From the NCBI GenBank assembly GCA_023512435.1, contig JAILZP010000016.1, positions 1 to 64,000 of the forward strand: a DNA stretch of 64,000 bases, in the 5' to 3' direction. This document shows, in pieces, positions 25,754-34,790 of this stretch. Below the pieces are notes generated by a model, which did not search any database, was not told the DNA's origin, and saw only the letters and a program-made list of their open reading frames with translations. The position numbers were made by a program, and so were the translations under genes. The stretch's first letter is position 1. The number at the start of each line of letters is the position of its first letter. Origin of the DNA: Peptococcaceae bacterium. Its GTDB lineage: Bacteria > Bacillota > Desulfotomaculia > Desulfotomaculales > Desulfocucumaceae.

Positions 25754-27838
25754 ATGCAAGAGGTTTACAGCATCTGTCTCATGTGCACCGTAAGGTGTCC
25801 CATCAGGGTATTCGTTAAAAACGACGACGTTAAACTCATTGAAGGAAACCCCCATGTGGCAGGCATAGAGGGCAGCATCTGCCCGAAAGGGGCCGCCGGG
25901 GTTGCCCTGTTAAATGACGATGAAAGGGTCAAAAGCCCGCTGATCAGGACCGGCCCCAGGGGATCAGGGCAATGGCGGGAAGCATCCTGGGATGAGGCGC
26001 TGGATTACGTTGCCGAAAAACTCAGGGAAATTAAGGACAAATACGGCGGCAGGAGCATCGCGCTGACGGAAAGGTCCCACCTTAACACGCACATCAGTAA
26101 GACTTTTTTAAAGGCCATCGGGTCCCCCAACTACTTTTCCCACGATTCCTGCTGCAAGGGATCCCTTAACACCGCTTTCCGGTCCCTGACGGGGTACCCG
26201 GACGGCAACATCGGCATAGACATCGGGAAGGCAAAGTACGTTGTCTCCTACGGCCGGAACCTTTTTGAATCCATTGAGCTCAAAGTGGTCAAGCAGTTGA
26301 CCCAGGCCATGGACAAGGGGACCAAGCTGGTGTATATCGACCCCAGGGTAACCGTTACCGCCACCAGGGCCCATAAGTACCTCATGATCAGGCCGGGCAC
26401 CGACCTTGCCCTGAATTACGCCCTGATGCATGTGATCATCAGGGAGGGCCTTTATGACAAAGAGTTTGTCAACCGCTGGGTAGTGGGCTTCAAAACCCTG
26501 CAAAGCTTCGTTGAGCCGTATTCTCCAAAGTGGGCGGAGCAGGAAACCGGGATCCCGGCCAGCGAAATCATCTCCCTGGCCAGGGAAGCCGCCGAAGCCC
26601 GGCCTTCCGTGGTTTTCCACTACGGATACCGCTGCGCGAACTACACGAACGAGGTTTATTTCAGGAGGTCCCTGATTATCCTGAACGCCCTCATGGGCAA
26701 CTTTGAAGCCCCCGGCGGAATATTTGTCAAGAAAGGTGCCAAGGACGCCGGCAAAAAGCCCCTGAGAAAACTGGTGGACCAGGACCTGCCCAAGGTGGCC
26801 GAGGAAAGGTGCGACGGGGTCGGAACGCCGAAATTCCCCACCCCCGACCCGGCCCACGGGGTGGTCCAGATGCTCCCCAACGTGATTCTTTCGGAAGATC
26901 CTTATCCCATCAAGGCCCTGCTGGTCTGGCGCCACGACCCCATGCTTTCCATACCCGACTATGAAAACAACAAGCGGGCCTTCAACAAGCTGGACCTCCT
27001 GGTGGCCATCGATACCCAGTTCAGCGAAACCGCCTGGATGGCCGACGTGATCCTGCCGGAGTCCATATACCTGGAGCGGGGCGACTCCATCCAGGAGGCT
27101 AACGGCTTGAAACCCAGCCTGGTGATGCGCAAGCCCGCCGTTACACCCAGGTACGACACCAAACCGGGCTGGGAGATAATAAAACTCCTGGCCGACAGGT
27201 TGGGCGTCGGCCGGTACTTCCCCTACAACTCACTGGAAGAGTTATGGGAGTACCAGCTCGAAGGGACCGGCATCTCCATTGAGGATTTCGAGGCCAAGGG
27301 CGTGGTGTCCCTCAGCAAAGACGCCATATACTGGGACAGAAAAGATGGCCTTAAATTTAAAACCCCGTCCGGCAAGATCGAATTTGTGTCCAGCCTTTTT
27401 GAGAACAACGGCATTCCCTCATTCCCGGCCTATGATCCGGTGATCCCGCCCGGGGAAGGAACCTTCCGCCTGATGATCGGCCGGACTGTGGCTCATACCC
27501 ATGTTTCCACTCAGAACAACCCGCTTTTGAATGAGCTGGTGCCCGAAAACCTGCTCTGGATTAACGCCAAGGAAGCTAAAAAACTTGGCATCAGTGACGG
27601 CCAGATGGTTGAAGTGTCCTCACCCGCGGGGAAAGATACCATCCGGGCCTATGTCACGGACCTGATCCACCCCGAGGCGGTTTTCATGCTGCACGGTTTC
27701 GGGCGCAGGGTGCCGGTGCTGACCCGGTGCTACAAAAAGGGGGCCAGCGACACCATGCTGCAGGAAAATGTCACCGACATGGTGGGAGGGAGCCCGGCGT
27801 TACAGCACGTCTATGTCAAAGTGAAGCCGGTTTCATAG
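25754..27838 (+). CDS. Molybdopterin-dependent oxidoreductase catalytic subunit
   Basis: 694 residues of the DMSO reductase/formate dehydrogenase superfamily. An N-terminal [4Fe-4S] site is made by CLMCTVRC (8-15) and CPKG near residue 43. The cofactor-binding core includes the SHDSCCKGSLN segment, where a cysteine is the probable metal ligand (no selenocysteine). The C-terminal dinucleotide-binding domain shows MIGRTVAHTHVSTQNNPLLNEL and VFMLHGFGRRVP. No Tat signal is visible, so it should act in the cytoplasm. Thiosulfate or polysulfide reductase-like and formate dehydrogenase-like roles both remain possible. The next two genes give it a four-cluster ferredoxin and an NAD(P)H-linked flavoprotein. 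Confidence 0.9.
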   Translation: MQEVYSICLMCTVRCPIRVFVKNDDVKLIEGNPHVAGIEGSICPKGAAGVALLNDDERVKSPLIRTGPRGSGQWREASWDEALDYVAEKLREIKDKYGGRSIALTERSHLNTHISKTFLKAIGSPNYFSHDSCCKGSLNTAFRSLTGYPDGNIGIDIGKAKYVVSYGRNLFESIELKVVKQLTQAMDKGTKLVYIDPRVTVTATRAHKYLMIRPGTDLALNYALMHVIIREGLYDKEFVNRWVVGFKTLQSFVEPYSPKWAEQETGIPASEIISLAREAAEARPSVVFHYGYRCANYTNEVYFRRSLIILNALMGNFEAPGGIFVKKGAKDAGKKPLRKLVDQDLPKVAEERCDGVGTPKFPTPDPAHGVVQMLPNVILSEDPYPIKALLVWRHDPMLSIPDYENNKRAFNKLDLLVAIDTQFSETAWMADVILPESIYLERGDSIQEANGLKPSLVMRKPAVTPRYDTKPGWEIIKLLADRLGVGRYFPYNSLEELWEYQLEGTGISIEDFEAKGVVSLSKDAIYWDRKDGLKFKTPSGKIEFVSSLFENNGIPSFPAYDPVIPPGEGTFRLMIGRTVAHTHVSTQNNPLLNELVPENLLWINAKEAKKLGISDGQMVEVSSPAGKDTIRAYVTDLIHPEAVFMLHGFGRRVPVLTRCYKKGASDTMLQENVTDMVGGSPALQHVYVKVKPVS

Positions 27839-27887
27839 GCTTGTCGCAACTAACTGAAGGACAGGAATTTATTTTAGGAGGGTAACC

Positions 27888-28400
27888 ATGAGCCATTACT
27901 ACTTATTTCATGACGATAAAAAATGCATCTCCTGCCGGGCCTGCCAGGTACAGTGCAAAATCAACAAAGGCCTTGGTGTGGGGCCGAAGCCGAACCAGAT
28001 TGTCGAAGTGGGCCCGGAAAAAACGGACGGCAAGCCCAGGGCGGCATATGTGTTCATGTCTTGCTTCCACTGCGAAAAGCCCTGGTGCCTGGCGGCCTGC
28101 CCCAGCGGTGCCATACAGAAGCGGTCCGGGGACGGCATTATATTCATCGACGAAGAACTCTGCGTGGGTTGCAAAAGCTGCATCATAGCCTGCCCCTGGA
28201 GCGCCCCCCAGTGGGACATGAAAAAGGATGTAGCCGTAAAATGCGACTACTGCAAGGACCGCGTCGACGCCGGCCTGAAACCCGCCTGCGTAACCGCCTG
28301 CCCCACCGGCTGCCTGACTTTCGACACGGCCGACCGCATGCCGGACACAAAAAGGGTAAGGTTTGCCAGGGAAATCTATTCGGGAAAGTCCATGAAATAA
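27888..28400 (+). CDS. Four-cluster ferredoxin subunit (DmsB/PhsB-like)
   Basis: 170 residues from ATG 27888 behind AGGAGGG. Four cysteine groups typical of the electron-transfer subunits of molybdopterin enzymes are present: CISCRACQVQC (11-21), CFHCEKPWCLAAC (about 60-72), CVGCKSCIIAC (about 92-102) and CDYCKDRVDAG with CVTAC. It should carry electrons between the catalytic subunit encoded 50 bases upstream and the flavoprotein encoded 13 bases downstream. There is no membrane anchor in the operon. Confidence 0.92.
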   Translation: MSHYYLFHDDKKCISCRACQVQCKINKGLGVGPKPNQIVEVGPEKTDGKPRAAYVFMSCFHCEKPWCLAACPSGAIQKRSGDGIIFIDEELCVGCKSCIIACPWSAPQWDMKKDVAVKCDYCKDRVDAGLKPACVTACPTGCLTFDTADRMPDTKRVRFAREIYSGKSMK

Positions 28401-28412
28401 TGGGGTGAATTT

Positions 28413-30605
28413 ATGGCCGAAAGCGGCTGTATGGTCAAGTATACCGAGGATATTATCAATACCTTTTTGAAGGAAGAAGCGTGCTGCGGCCTGTGCCGCC
28501 GCATGTTCAACAATATTCTGAAGCAACTGGAGGCGGTCAGGGAGGGCGAAGCTCACCGTGACCAGGACATCATAGAAACCATCGGCCTTTTAGCCGGCGA
28601 CATCATAAATTCATGCAGCTGTGATCGGGGCCGCCAGACAGCCGGGCGGGTTGTCTCCGTTTTGCGGGATAACCTTGGCGATTTCGCCGCCCACATTGAA
28701 AAGAGGGTATGCCCCAGCGCCGAATGCCCTCAACTGGTGATCGCCCCCTGCCAGGCGGCCTGCCCCGCCGGTATCGACGTGCCCAATTACGTAGCCCTGG
28801 TAGGCGAGGGGCGTTATGAGGAAGCCCTGGACCTGATCAGGGAAGATGTGCCTCTACCCGGTGTCCTGGGACGGGTGTGCGAGCACCCCTGTACCAAACA
28901 CTGCGTCAGGGGGCGGGTTGATTCGCCCATCGCCATATGCGCCCTGAAAAGGCTGGCCTACGACAAGGCAAGGGAGGCCGGCAGCAAGCCGCCGGCGCCA
29001 CCGGAGAGAAAATACGGCGAGAGAGTGGCGGTGGTGGGTTCCGGGCCGGCCGGACTTTCAGCCGCATATTTCCTGGCCAAAAGGGGCTACGGGGTGACCA
29101 TATTTGAAGCCATGTCCGAACCGGGAGGCATGCTGGCATACGGAATACCTCCCTACAGGCTGCCCCGGGAGGTGCTCCGGGACGAAATAGCCTATATAAA
29201 AGCCTTGGGAGTGGAATTCAGGCTTAACACCCCCATCTCCGGCAACTACGACCTCGACGCGCTGAAAAAAGAGGGATATGCAGCCATATTTCTCAGTTCC
29301 GGCGCCTGGGAAGGATCCAAACCCCAAATCCCCAACCTTGACAAGCTCAAGGGTGTTTACGACGGCGTCAGCTTTCTGAGGTCGGTCAACAGGGAGCTTC
29401 TGGGTGAAGCCGCGGAAGAAAAGGTCAATCTTGAAGGAAAAAAAGTGGTGGTGGTGGGCGGCGGAAACGTGGCCATCGACGCCGCCAGGGTCTCTCTGCG
29501 CCTGGGGGCCCGGGAAGTGAGGATCGTTTACCGGCGGACCCGGGAAGAAATGCCGGCCTTGCGGGAAGAAATAGAGGACGCGGAAAAAGAGGGAGTCATT
29601 ATTGACTACCTGGTTGCACCGACCAACGTGGGCGGCGGGGAAGGCCGCGTCAGGTACATCGAATGCGTTCGCAACGCCCTGAGCGATCCCGATGAAAGCG
29701 GCCGCCGCAGGCCAGTTCCGGTAAAGGACTCGGATTATAAAATCGACGCCGACGCGGTGATCTTTGCCACCGGCCAGCAGCCCATCCTCACTTACATCAA
29801 GGGGAAGCTGTTCATAACCCTGGTGGATACCGCTCAGAAAAGGATCATGATTAAAAACCCGCTGACCATGGAAACCTTCCAGCCGGGGGTTTTTTCCGGA
29901 GGCGATTCGGTGACCGGGCCGGCCACCGTAATCATGGCCGTCGCCGCCGGAAAGAGGGCCGCCGCCGGCATCGACGCCTACCTGAGGGGCAAAATCCTTC
30001 TGGTGGACGTAAATAAAGAGAAAAGAAGAAGGAAAACGTTGATTCCGGTGACAGGAATAGAAAAGGCCCAACCCAGCCTGGTCGATTTTCACGATCTTTA
30101 CCTGCCCGAAAAGAAGAACACCTTTGAGGAGGTAACCAAAACCATCAGCGAGGAGGCCGCCAGGGTGGAGGCCCGCAGGTGCCTGCGCTGCGACATTTGC
30201 ATCTCCTGCGGCCGGTGTATTGACAACTGCCGCACCCACCTCAAGGTAAACGCCATCCGGCTGGGTTACATCAACAGCGAGGACGGGGCCGATTCAGACT
30301 TCATGCGCCCGGAAGAAACCTGCATAGGCTGCGGAACCTGTTATGTAAACTGCCCCACCGGGGCCATTACCCTGGAAGACAAGGAAAAATTCAGGGAGAT
30401 GCGCATGTGCGGCACCCTGATGAGCCGTCTGGAACTGGTCGAGTGCCAGGTGTGCGGCCAAACCTTCGCCACGGCAAAGCATCTTGATTTTATAAACGAC
30501 AATATCAAAGGGCGCTTCGGGCAGGATCACCGGAAAATCATCTGTCCCGACTGCACCCCCAAAGTACTGTCCGCCAGCACATACAGGATCAAACCAAGCG
30601 TTTAG
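28413..30605 (+). CDS. NuoF/GltD-like FAD- and Fe-S-containing NAD(P)H oxidoreductase
   Basis: 730 residues from ATG 28413 behind GGGGTGA. About the first 105 residues resemble the C-terminal Fe-S domain of NuoF (EEACCGLCRRMFNNILKQLE, then SCSCDRGR). Next comes a GltD-like module: an Fe-S entry domain (CQAACPAGIDVPNYVALVGEGRYEEAL and CEHPCTKHCVRG), an FAD fold (VAVVGSGPAGLSAAYFLAKRG, about 206-226) and an NAD(P) fold (VVVVGGGNVAIDAARVSLRLG). The end carries two [4Fe-4S] motifs (CLRCDICISCGRC, CIGCGTCYVNC) and a CxxC pair. This is a flavin and Fe-S hub linking the molybdopterin enzyme to NAD(P)H. Confidence 0.9.
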   Translation: MAESGCMVKYTEDIINTFLKEEACCGLCRRMFNNILKQLEAVREGEAHRDQDIIETIGLLAGDIINSCSCDRGRQTAGRVVSVLRDNLGDFAAHIEKRVCPSAECPQLVIAPCQAACPAGIDVPNYVALVGEGRYEEALDLIREDVPLPGVLGRVCEHPCTKHCVRGRVDSPIAICALKRLAYDKAREAGSKPPAPPERKYGERVAVVGSGPAGLSAAYFLAKRGYGVTIFEAMSEPGGMLAYGIPPYRLPREVLRDEIAYIKALGVEFRLNTPISGNYDLDALKKEGYAAIFLSSGAWEGSKPQIPNLDKLKGVYDGVSFLRSVNRELLGEAAEEKVNLEGKKVVVVGGGNVAIDAARVSLRLGAREVRIVYRRTREEMPALREEIEDAEKEGVIIDYLVAPTNVGGGEGRVRYIECVRNALSDPDESGRRRPVPVKDSDYKIDADAVIFATGQQPILTYIKGKLFITLVDTAQKRIMIKNPLTMETFQPGVFSGGDSVTGPATVIMAVAAGKRAAAGIDAYLRGKILLVDVNKEKRRRKTLIPVTGIEKAQPSLVDFHDLYLPEKKNTFEEVTKTISEEAARVEARRCLRCDICISCGRCIDNCRTHLKVNAIRLGYINSEDGADSDFMRPEETCIGCGTCYVNCPTGAITLEDKEKFREMRMCGTLMSRLELVECQVCGQTFATAKHLDFINDNIKGRFGQDHRKIICPDCTPKVLSASTYRIKPSV

Positions 30606-30607
30606 CT

Positions 30608-30648
30608 AAAAAAAGCCGGGGGTTTGAAAAAAACCCCCCGGCTTTTTT
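30608..30648. terminator. Strong bidirectional terminator
   Basis: AAAAAAGCCGGGGG pairs with CCCCCGGCTTTTTT over a short loop. It lies just after the flavoprotein stop, facing the convergent crp gene. Confidence 0.9.
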
Positions 30649-30699
30649 AGCCGGGAACAGTCCTGTTTGGCTGGCGGCGAACACCGGCGGATTGAACAA

Positions 30700-31368
30700 C
30701 TAGGTTATCCACCTGGCCAGTTTGTCCGGGTCCAGTATCTTGATGCCCCGCCCCTCATAAGCGATGCTCTTTTCCATCTTGAAGGTGTTCAGCAGGGACG
30801 TCACCGTCTGCCTGGAGGTGCCCACCATGTTGGCCAGTTCTTCGTGGGTAAGCTGAAGGTTGATCATGATCCCGTTCTTGGATTCCACGCCGCAGCGGTC
30901 CCCCATTTTCAGGAGCATGAGGGCCAGCCTCCCCGGCGCCTGCCAGCATACCATCTCGTGAATTATGCCCTCGGCGTCCCTCATCCTGGCTCCCAAAAGC
31001 TTGGCCACCTTTAGGGCCATGACCGGGTGCGTGGCCAGTATCTCTTCAAACTTGGCCTTCCTCACAATAACCAGGCTCACGTCGTTTATGGCCCCGGCAA
31101 AACAGGTCCTCTCGCCCCCCAAAAGGGTTTCCGCGAGCCCCATCATCTCTCCGGGACTTCTGATGCTGCCCACCGTTACCCTGCGCCCGTCCGCGGAAAG
31201 CCTGTATATTTTAACATATCCGCTCTCAATCAGGAAAATCCTGTCGGCAAGGTCCCCGGCCGCGAATATAACATGATTCTTGGGGTAATGTACCGTTGAA
31301 CCGGCCTGCCGCAAAAGCATTTTTTCAATTTCGTCCAGGGTGGGAAAATCAAGAGTGGCAATCGTCAA
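30700..31368 (-). CDS. Crp/Fnr family transcriptional regulator
   Basis: 222 residues, full length. The sensor beta roll (about 20-115) contains VIFAAGDLADRIFLIESGYVKIYRL and GEMMGLAETLLGGERTCFAGAI. The dimerisation helix and a C-terminal winged HTH follow (LTHEELANMVGTSRQTVTSLLNTF, about 173-196). There is no N-terminal cysteine cluster, so it is not an oxygen-sensing Fnr of the classical kind. It lies convergent to the molybdopterin operon, whose promoter region has Crp-type palindromes, and is the obvious candidate to bind them. The ligand is unknown. Confidence 0.92.
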   Translation of the reverse strand: MTIATLDFPTLDEIEKMLLRQAGSTVHYPKNHVIFAAGDLADRIFLIESGYVKIYRLSADGRRVTVGSIRSPGEMMGLAETLLGGERTCFAGAINDVSLVIVRKAKFEEILATHPVMALKVAKLLGARMRDAEGIIHEMVCWQAPGRLALMLLKMGDRCGVESKNGIMINLQLTHEELANMVGTSRQTVTSLLNTFKMEKSIAYEGRGIKILDPDKLARWIT

Positions 31369-31658
31369 GGTCTACTACCCCCTTCCTCAAAAGTTTAACT
31401 TAAAAAAAATTCCATGACTGCGGAGGCTTCACCTGCCGTATTTATTTGAAAATTCATATTTTAAGCCGGCCGGCTGATAGCCGGGAGAACACGACTAATT
31501 ATACACTGCATCCAAAAAATATGTCAACCTGGTGAATAATTTGACGGCGGACATTTTTATCCGCCATGTTCAAGGCCCGGCTATCCGCGCAGGGCCGGTG
31601 CAAAAACACCCTTTTTGTCATATACTAAGGGTAAATTATTAAGGTTTGGGTGTAGCTT

Positions 31659-33236
31659 ATGACACTTGCCATATCCCAGGCAGATATAATATATTTTATT
31701 GTTACCGACCGGTTTCACGACGGGGATCCGGACAACAATTTCCGGGTGGACAAAACAGACCCCCGCCGGTACCACGGCGGGGACTTCCCGGGCATCAGGC
31801 AGAAAATACCCTATTTGAAGCACCTGGGTATAACCGCCCTCTGGATTACCCCGGTTTACCTGGGCATCGGACCCTTTACCCGTTCCGGGATAACCACCGA
31901 TGGCTATCACGGGTACTGGCCCATGGATTTTGAAAGGGTGAACCCGCACCTGGCCCCGTCTGAATCCAACGGCCGGCTGGAACTGCGGAACCTGGCGGAG
32001 GAACTCCACGCCAACGGCATTAAACTGATCCTGGACATAGTGGTGAACCACACCGGCTACCACACCCCGGAATACAAAAATTACCCTCATAAAAAGATCA
32101 GGCCGGAATGGTTTAACCCTGCCATTCCCGGTCCGGGCCTCACCGAGGAGGAAAAAAAATACAAGGAGCCCCTCTACGGCCTGCCCAGCCTCAATCACGA
32201 CCTGGCGGACGTCCGGGACTATTTCGTCAACAATATCGCGGACTGGATAGAAGACACCGGCATCGACGGCCTCCGCATGGACGCCGTGCCTCATATCGAA
32301 AAGGATTTCTGGTATTATTTCAAATCTTATATAAGAGGCAAGTACCGGCACATTTTCTTCCTGGGGGAAGACCTGGAATATGACGAGGAGTCGGTGGCCC
32401 GCTACCAGAGGGAGCATGATTTTGATTCGCTGTTCGACTTTCCCCTGCAAAGAAACATCATTGAAGTGCTGATTATGGACGAGTCCCACAAGCCGCCGGC
32501 CTACCGGGCAGGCATGACGGCCATAGCCGGCCCCCGCTATGGAGAAAGGTCCGGACCCGGAGGCGTCCTGGACGCCGACCGCAAGTACAGCAACCCAAAC
32601 CGCCTGGTAACCCTGCTGGACAATCACGACCTGGAGAAAAGGGTCATGAGCTGGGCAATGCTAAAAACCGGCGGAAACCGCAGGAAAGCCGCGGAACTGG
32701 TCAAGTACGCCCTTACCTTCCAGTTCACCACCAGGGGAATACCTCAGATCTATTACGGCACCGAGGTCTGCATGGAGGGTGACCGGAATGACGGGGGAGA
32801 TTTCATGGTGCGGGCCGACATGCCCTGGCACAAGATCGACCCCCTCTCCCATGAGCCATACCCGGAATACCGCGAAGAACTGGGGGTGTACCGCCACCTC
32901 CGCCGCCTGATCCAGATCAGAAAAGAAAACGAGGCCATTCCCTTCGGCTACCTGTTCACCCTCTACTCCGACTTTTTTATCTACGTCTACATGCGCGAGT
33001 TCAGGGGCAACACGGTCATCGTGGCCATGAACAACGGCACGGCGGCGATGCGGCACCCCCTCCGGGTCAACATCTCCGCCAACAGGAATATACCGTCAAG
33101 GATCAAGGAAAACCTGGCCGCCAGGAAAAAGCTGGTCAATCTCTTTGAGGAAGGTGATATAATCGAATACCGGCACGGTTCAGTAAGCGTGCTGCTGGGA
33201 GCCAAGGAGGCCAGGGTTTACCGGCTGGAAGAATGA
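31659..33236 (+). CDS. Alpha-amylase family glycoside hydrolase (GH13)
   Basis: 525 residues, no signal peptide, so cytoplasmic. GH13 conserved regions are visible: DIVVNHTGYH, GLRMDAVPHIEKDF (nucleophile Asp), FFLGEDLEYDEESV (general acid Glu) and VTLLDNHDLEKR (stabiliser Asp). The N-terminal IYFIVTDRFHDGDPDNN is typical of cyclomaltodextrinase- or alpha-amylase-like enzymes. A C-terminal beta domain follows. It stands alone, with no glycogen genes nearby, and probably acts on internal alpha-glucans or oligosaccharides. Confidence 0.93.
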   Translation: MTLAISQADIIYFIVTDRFHDGDPDNNFRVDKTDPRRYHGGDFPGIRQKIPYLKHLGITALWITPVYLGIGPFTRSGITTDGYHGYWPMDFERVNPHLAPSESNGRLELRNLAEELHANGIKLILDIVVNHTGYHTPEYKNYPHKKIRPEWFNPAIPGPGLTEEEKKYKEPLYGLPSLNHDLADVRDYFVNNIADWIEDTGIDGLRMDAVPHIEKDFWYYFKSYIRGKYRHIFFLGEDLEYDEESVARYQREHDFDSLFDFPLQRNIIEVLIMDESHKPPAYRAGMTAIAGPRYGERSGPGGVLDADRKYSNPNRLVTLLDNHDLEKRVMSWAMLKTGGNRRKAAELVKYALTFQFTTRGIPQIYYGTEVCMEGDRNDGGDFMVRADMPWHKIDPLSHEPYPEYREELGVYRHLRRLIQIRKENEAIPFGYLFTLYSDFFIYVYMREFRGNTVIVAMNNGTAAMRHPLRVNISANRNIPSRIKENLAARKKLVNLFEEGDIIEYRHGSVSVLLGAKEARVYRLEE

Positions 33237-33287
33237 AAAGCAGCCGTGCCGGCGGCGGAACTCAGACCCTCATGCCCCAAAAAGGCC

Positions 33288-34256
33288 TTAGCAGGCCTTT
33301 ATACTCCCCATAAAGCTCTTGAGTTCGTACAGGAGGTTGCTGAATATATCCTTTACCGGCAATATCTCTTTGATTTTGTGCACGTTCTGCCCGGCAAAGA
33401 CCACTCCTTCCTCTACCCTTCCGGACCTCGAGTTTTCCAGGGCGTTCAAAATGCAATACTGGCCGCTGCAGTGTTTCAGGCAGCCGTCGCAATGTTCCGG
33501 GGCCGGCGCGTCACCTGACAGCAGCCTGGATACAAAGGCGTTTTTCAGCGCCCGGCCGGGCATCCCCACGGGGCTGGGTATAACCGCCACATCCTCGGGC
33601 TTAGCCTTCAAGTACAATTTTTTAAAGGACTCGGCAACGCTGCACTCCTTGCTCAGCACAAACCTGGTGGCCATCTGGACGCCGTCGGCCCCCAGTTTCA
33701 GAGCCCTGGCGATGCCTTCGCCGTTGACAATTCCGCCCGCGGCCACCAGGGGAATTTTTACGGCTTCCCTGATGGCGGGCAGGATCTCAAAAAGGGGCCT
33801 GTCTGTACCCAGGTGCCCCCCGGCCTCGGTTCCCTCCACCACCACTGCCGCCGCCCCGAATTTTTCCGCCAGGACGGCCAGCCTGGCCGACGAAACAATG
33901 GAAACCACAGGTACGCCTGCTTCCCTTCCCCACTTGAATATATCCCTGGAGAAACCAGCCCCGGTGAATATGGCGTCCACCTTCTCCTCCATGGCCGCCT
34001 TCACCATTTCGGCAAACTCCCTGATGGCGAACATTATGTTCACGCCCACGATGCCTTTGGTGAGCTTTTTGGCCTCCCTGATCTCCATGCGCATTTCCTC
34101 TATCCCCATGCCGGTGGCCCCTATAACCCCGATTCCCCCGGTTTCGGCCACGGCTGCGGCCAGGGAAGAGGTGGACACCCTGACGGCCATACCGCCCTGG
34201 ATGATGGGAAAAGCCGGAGTCAAATCTCCTATTTTCAGCTTGGGAAGTTGCAGCAA
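33288..34256 (-). CDS. Nitronate monooxygenase / FabK-like flavin oxidoreductase
   Basis: 322 residues from TTG 34256, with GGGAGG eight bases upstream. This FMN-dependent TIM-barrel family includes nitronate monooxygenases and enoyl-ACP reductase II. Seen: PIIQGGMAVRVSTSSLAAAVAETGGIG at the start, VVVEGTEAGGHLG (about 147-159), PLVAAGGIVNGEGIARALKLGADGVQMATRF for FMN phosphate binding. An unusual C-terminal cysteine group, CDGCLKHCSGQYC, could bind a metal or Fe-S cluster. Such a group suggests an anaerobic reductase more than an oxygenase. Confidence 0.88.
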   Translation of the reverse strand: MLQLPKLKIGDLTPAFPIIQGGMAVRVSTSSLAAAVAETGGIGVIGATGMGIEEMRMEIREAKKLTKGIVGVNIMFAIREFAEMVKAAMEEKVDAIFTGAGFSRDIFKWGREAGVPVVSIVSSARLAVLAEKFGAAAVVVEGTEAGGHLGTDRPLFEILPAIREAVKIPLVAAGGIVNGEGIARALKLGADGVQMATRFVLSKECSVAESFKKLYLKAKPEDVAVIPSPVGMPGRALKNAFVSRLLSGDAPAPEHCDGCLKHCSGQYCILNALENSRSGRVEEGVVFAGQNVHKIKEILPVKDIFSNLLYELKSFMGSIKAC

Positions 34257-34479
34257 GTTGATTGCCTCCCTATACGTTTTTTAAATGTTTTCAATGAAAA
34301 TACAGAATATACCAGGTATCTAAATATATTTTGCCTTTGCCGGATAAATACTATAACTTGTGATTCGGTCGTCAAATGTTTTATTCAACACTGACTGATT
34401 AGTTCCTATGCAGTTGAAAGGTATTTTTAAAAAAATAAAGAAATATGAATATACAAAATTTTGACGAGGGTGAAGCCAG

Positions 34480-34725
34480 TTGGCCAAAGAAATCCTGATT
34501 AAGCCAAGCCTTTGCACCGGATGTTCAACCTGCTCCCTGGCCTGCTCGATGCAAAACAGGGGTGAATTCTGTCCCTCCCGGGCCCACATCCGGATTACCA
34601 AAATGGATTTTGAGGGCAGGTTTGAGATTATTTTTTCCTCTTCCTGCCGGGGTTGCGGTATTTGTGCAAAGTCCTGCCCCTCGGGGGCCATAAAGTTAAT
34701 CGAACTGCCCGAAGCCGCCGGTTAA
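34480..34725 (+). CDS. Ferredoxin partner of aldehyde ferredoxin oxidoreductase
   Basis: 81 residues from TTG 34480 behind GAGGGTGA. Cysteine groups CTGCSTCSLACSMQNRGEFC and CRGCGICAKSCPSG indicate two [4Fe-4S] clusters. It resembles the small AorX/DmsB-like ferredoxins encoded just before tungsten aldehyde oxidoreductases. The AOR gene follows after 65 bases, so it is its likely electron partner. Confidence 0.9.
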   Translation: MAKEILIKPSLCTGCSTCSLACSMQNRGEFCPSRAHIRITKMDFEGRFEIIFSSSCRGCGICAKSCPSGAIKLIELPEAAG

Positions 34726-34746
34726 TCAGACAACTATATTTTTTCT

Positions 34747-34790
34747 GGAGGTGAACGCCGGGAGCGCGCATACAACGCCCCCGGCACGCA
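34747..34790 (+). promoter_or_regulatory. Ribosome site with a hairpin spacer before the AOR gene
   Basis: The only good ribosome site, GGAGGTGA (34747-34754), is 36 bases from the ATG, too far to work in linear form. Between them, GCCGGGAGCG (34757-34766) and CGCCCCCGGC (34776-34785) form a stem of nine pairs and one mismatch with a 9-base loop. With the hairpin stacked out, the spacing becomes seven bases. It may set or regulate translation of the AOR. Confidence 0.5.

Noticed and set aside
25754-27838. Selenocysteine in the molybdopterin oxidoreductase
   Set aside because: The frame has no internal TGA; the candidate ligand in SHDSCCKGSLN is an ordinary cysteine.
29058-30239. Long minus-strand open frames opposite real genes (also 31581-32627, 57990-59462, 18377-19300, 26108-26935)
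   Set aside because: They lie antisense to clear enzymes, have no family motifs and often carry proline/glycine/histidine-rich text typical of GC-rich shadows.
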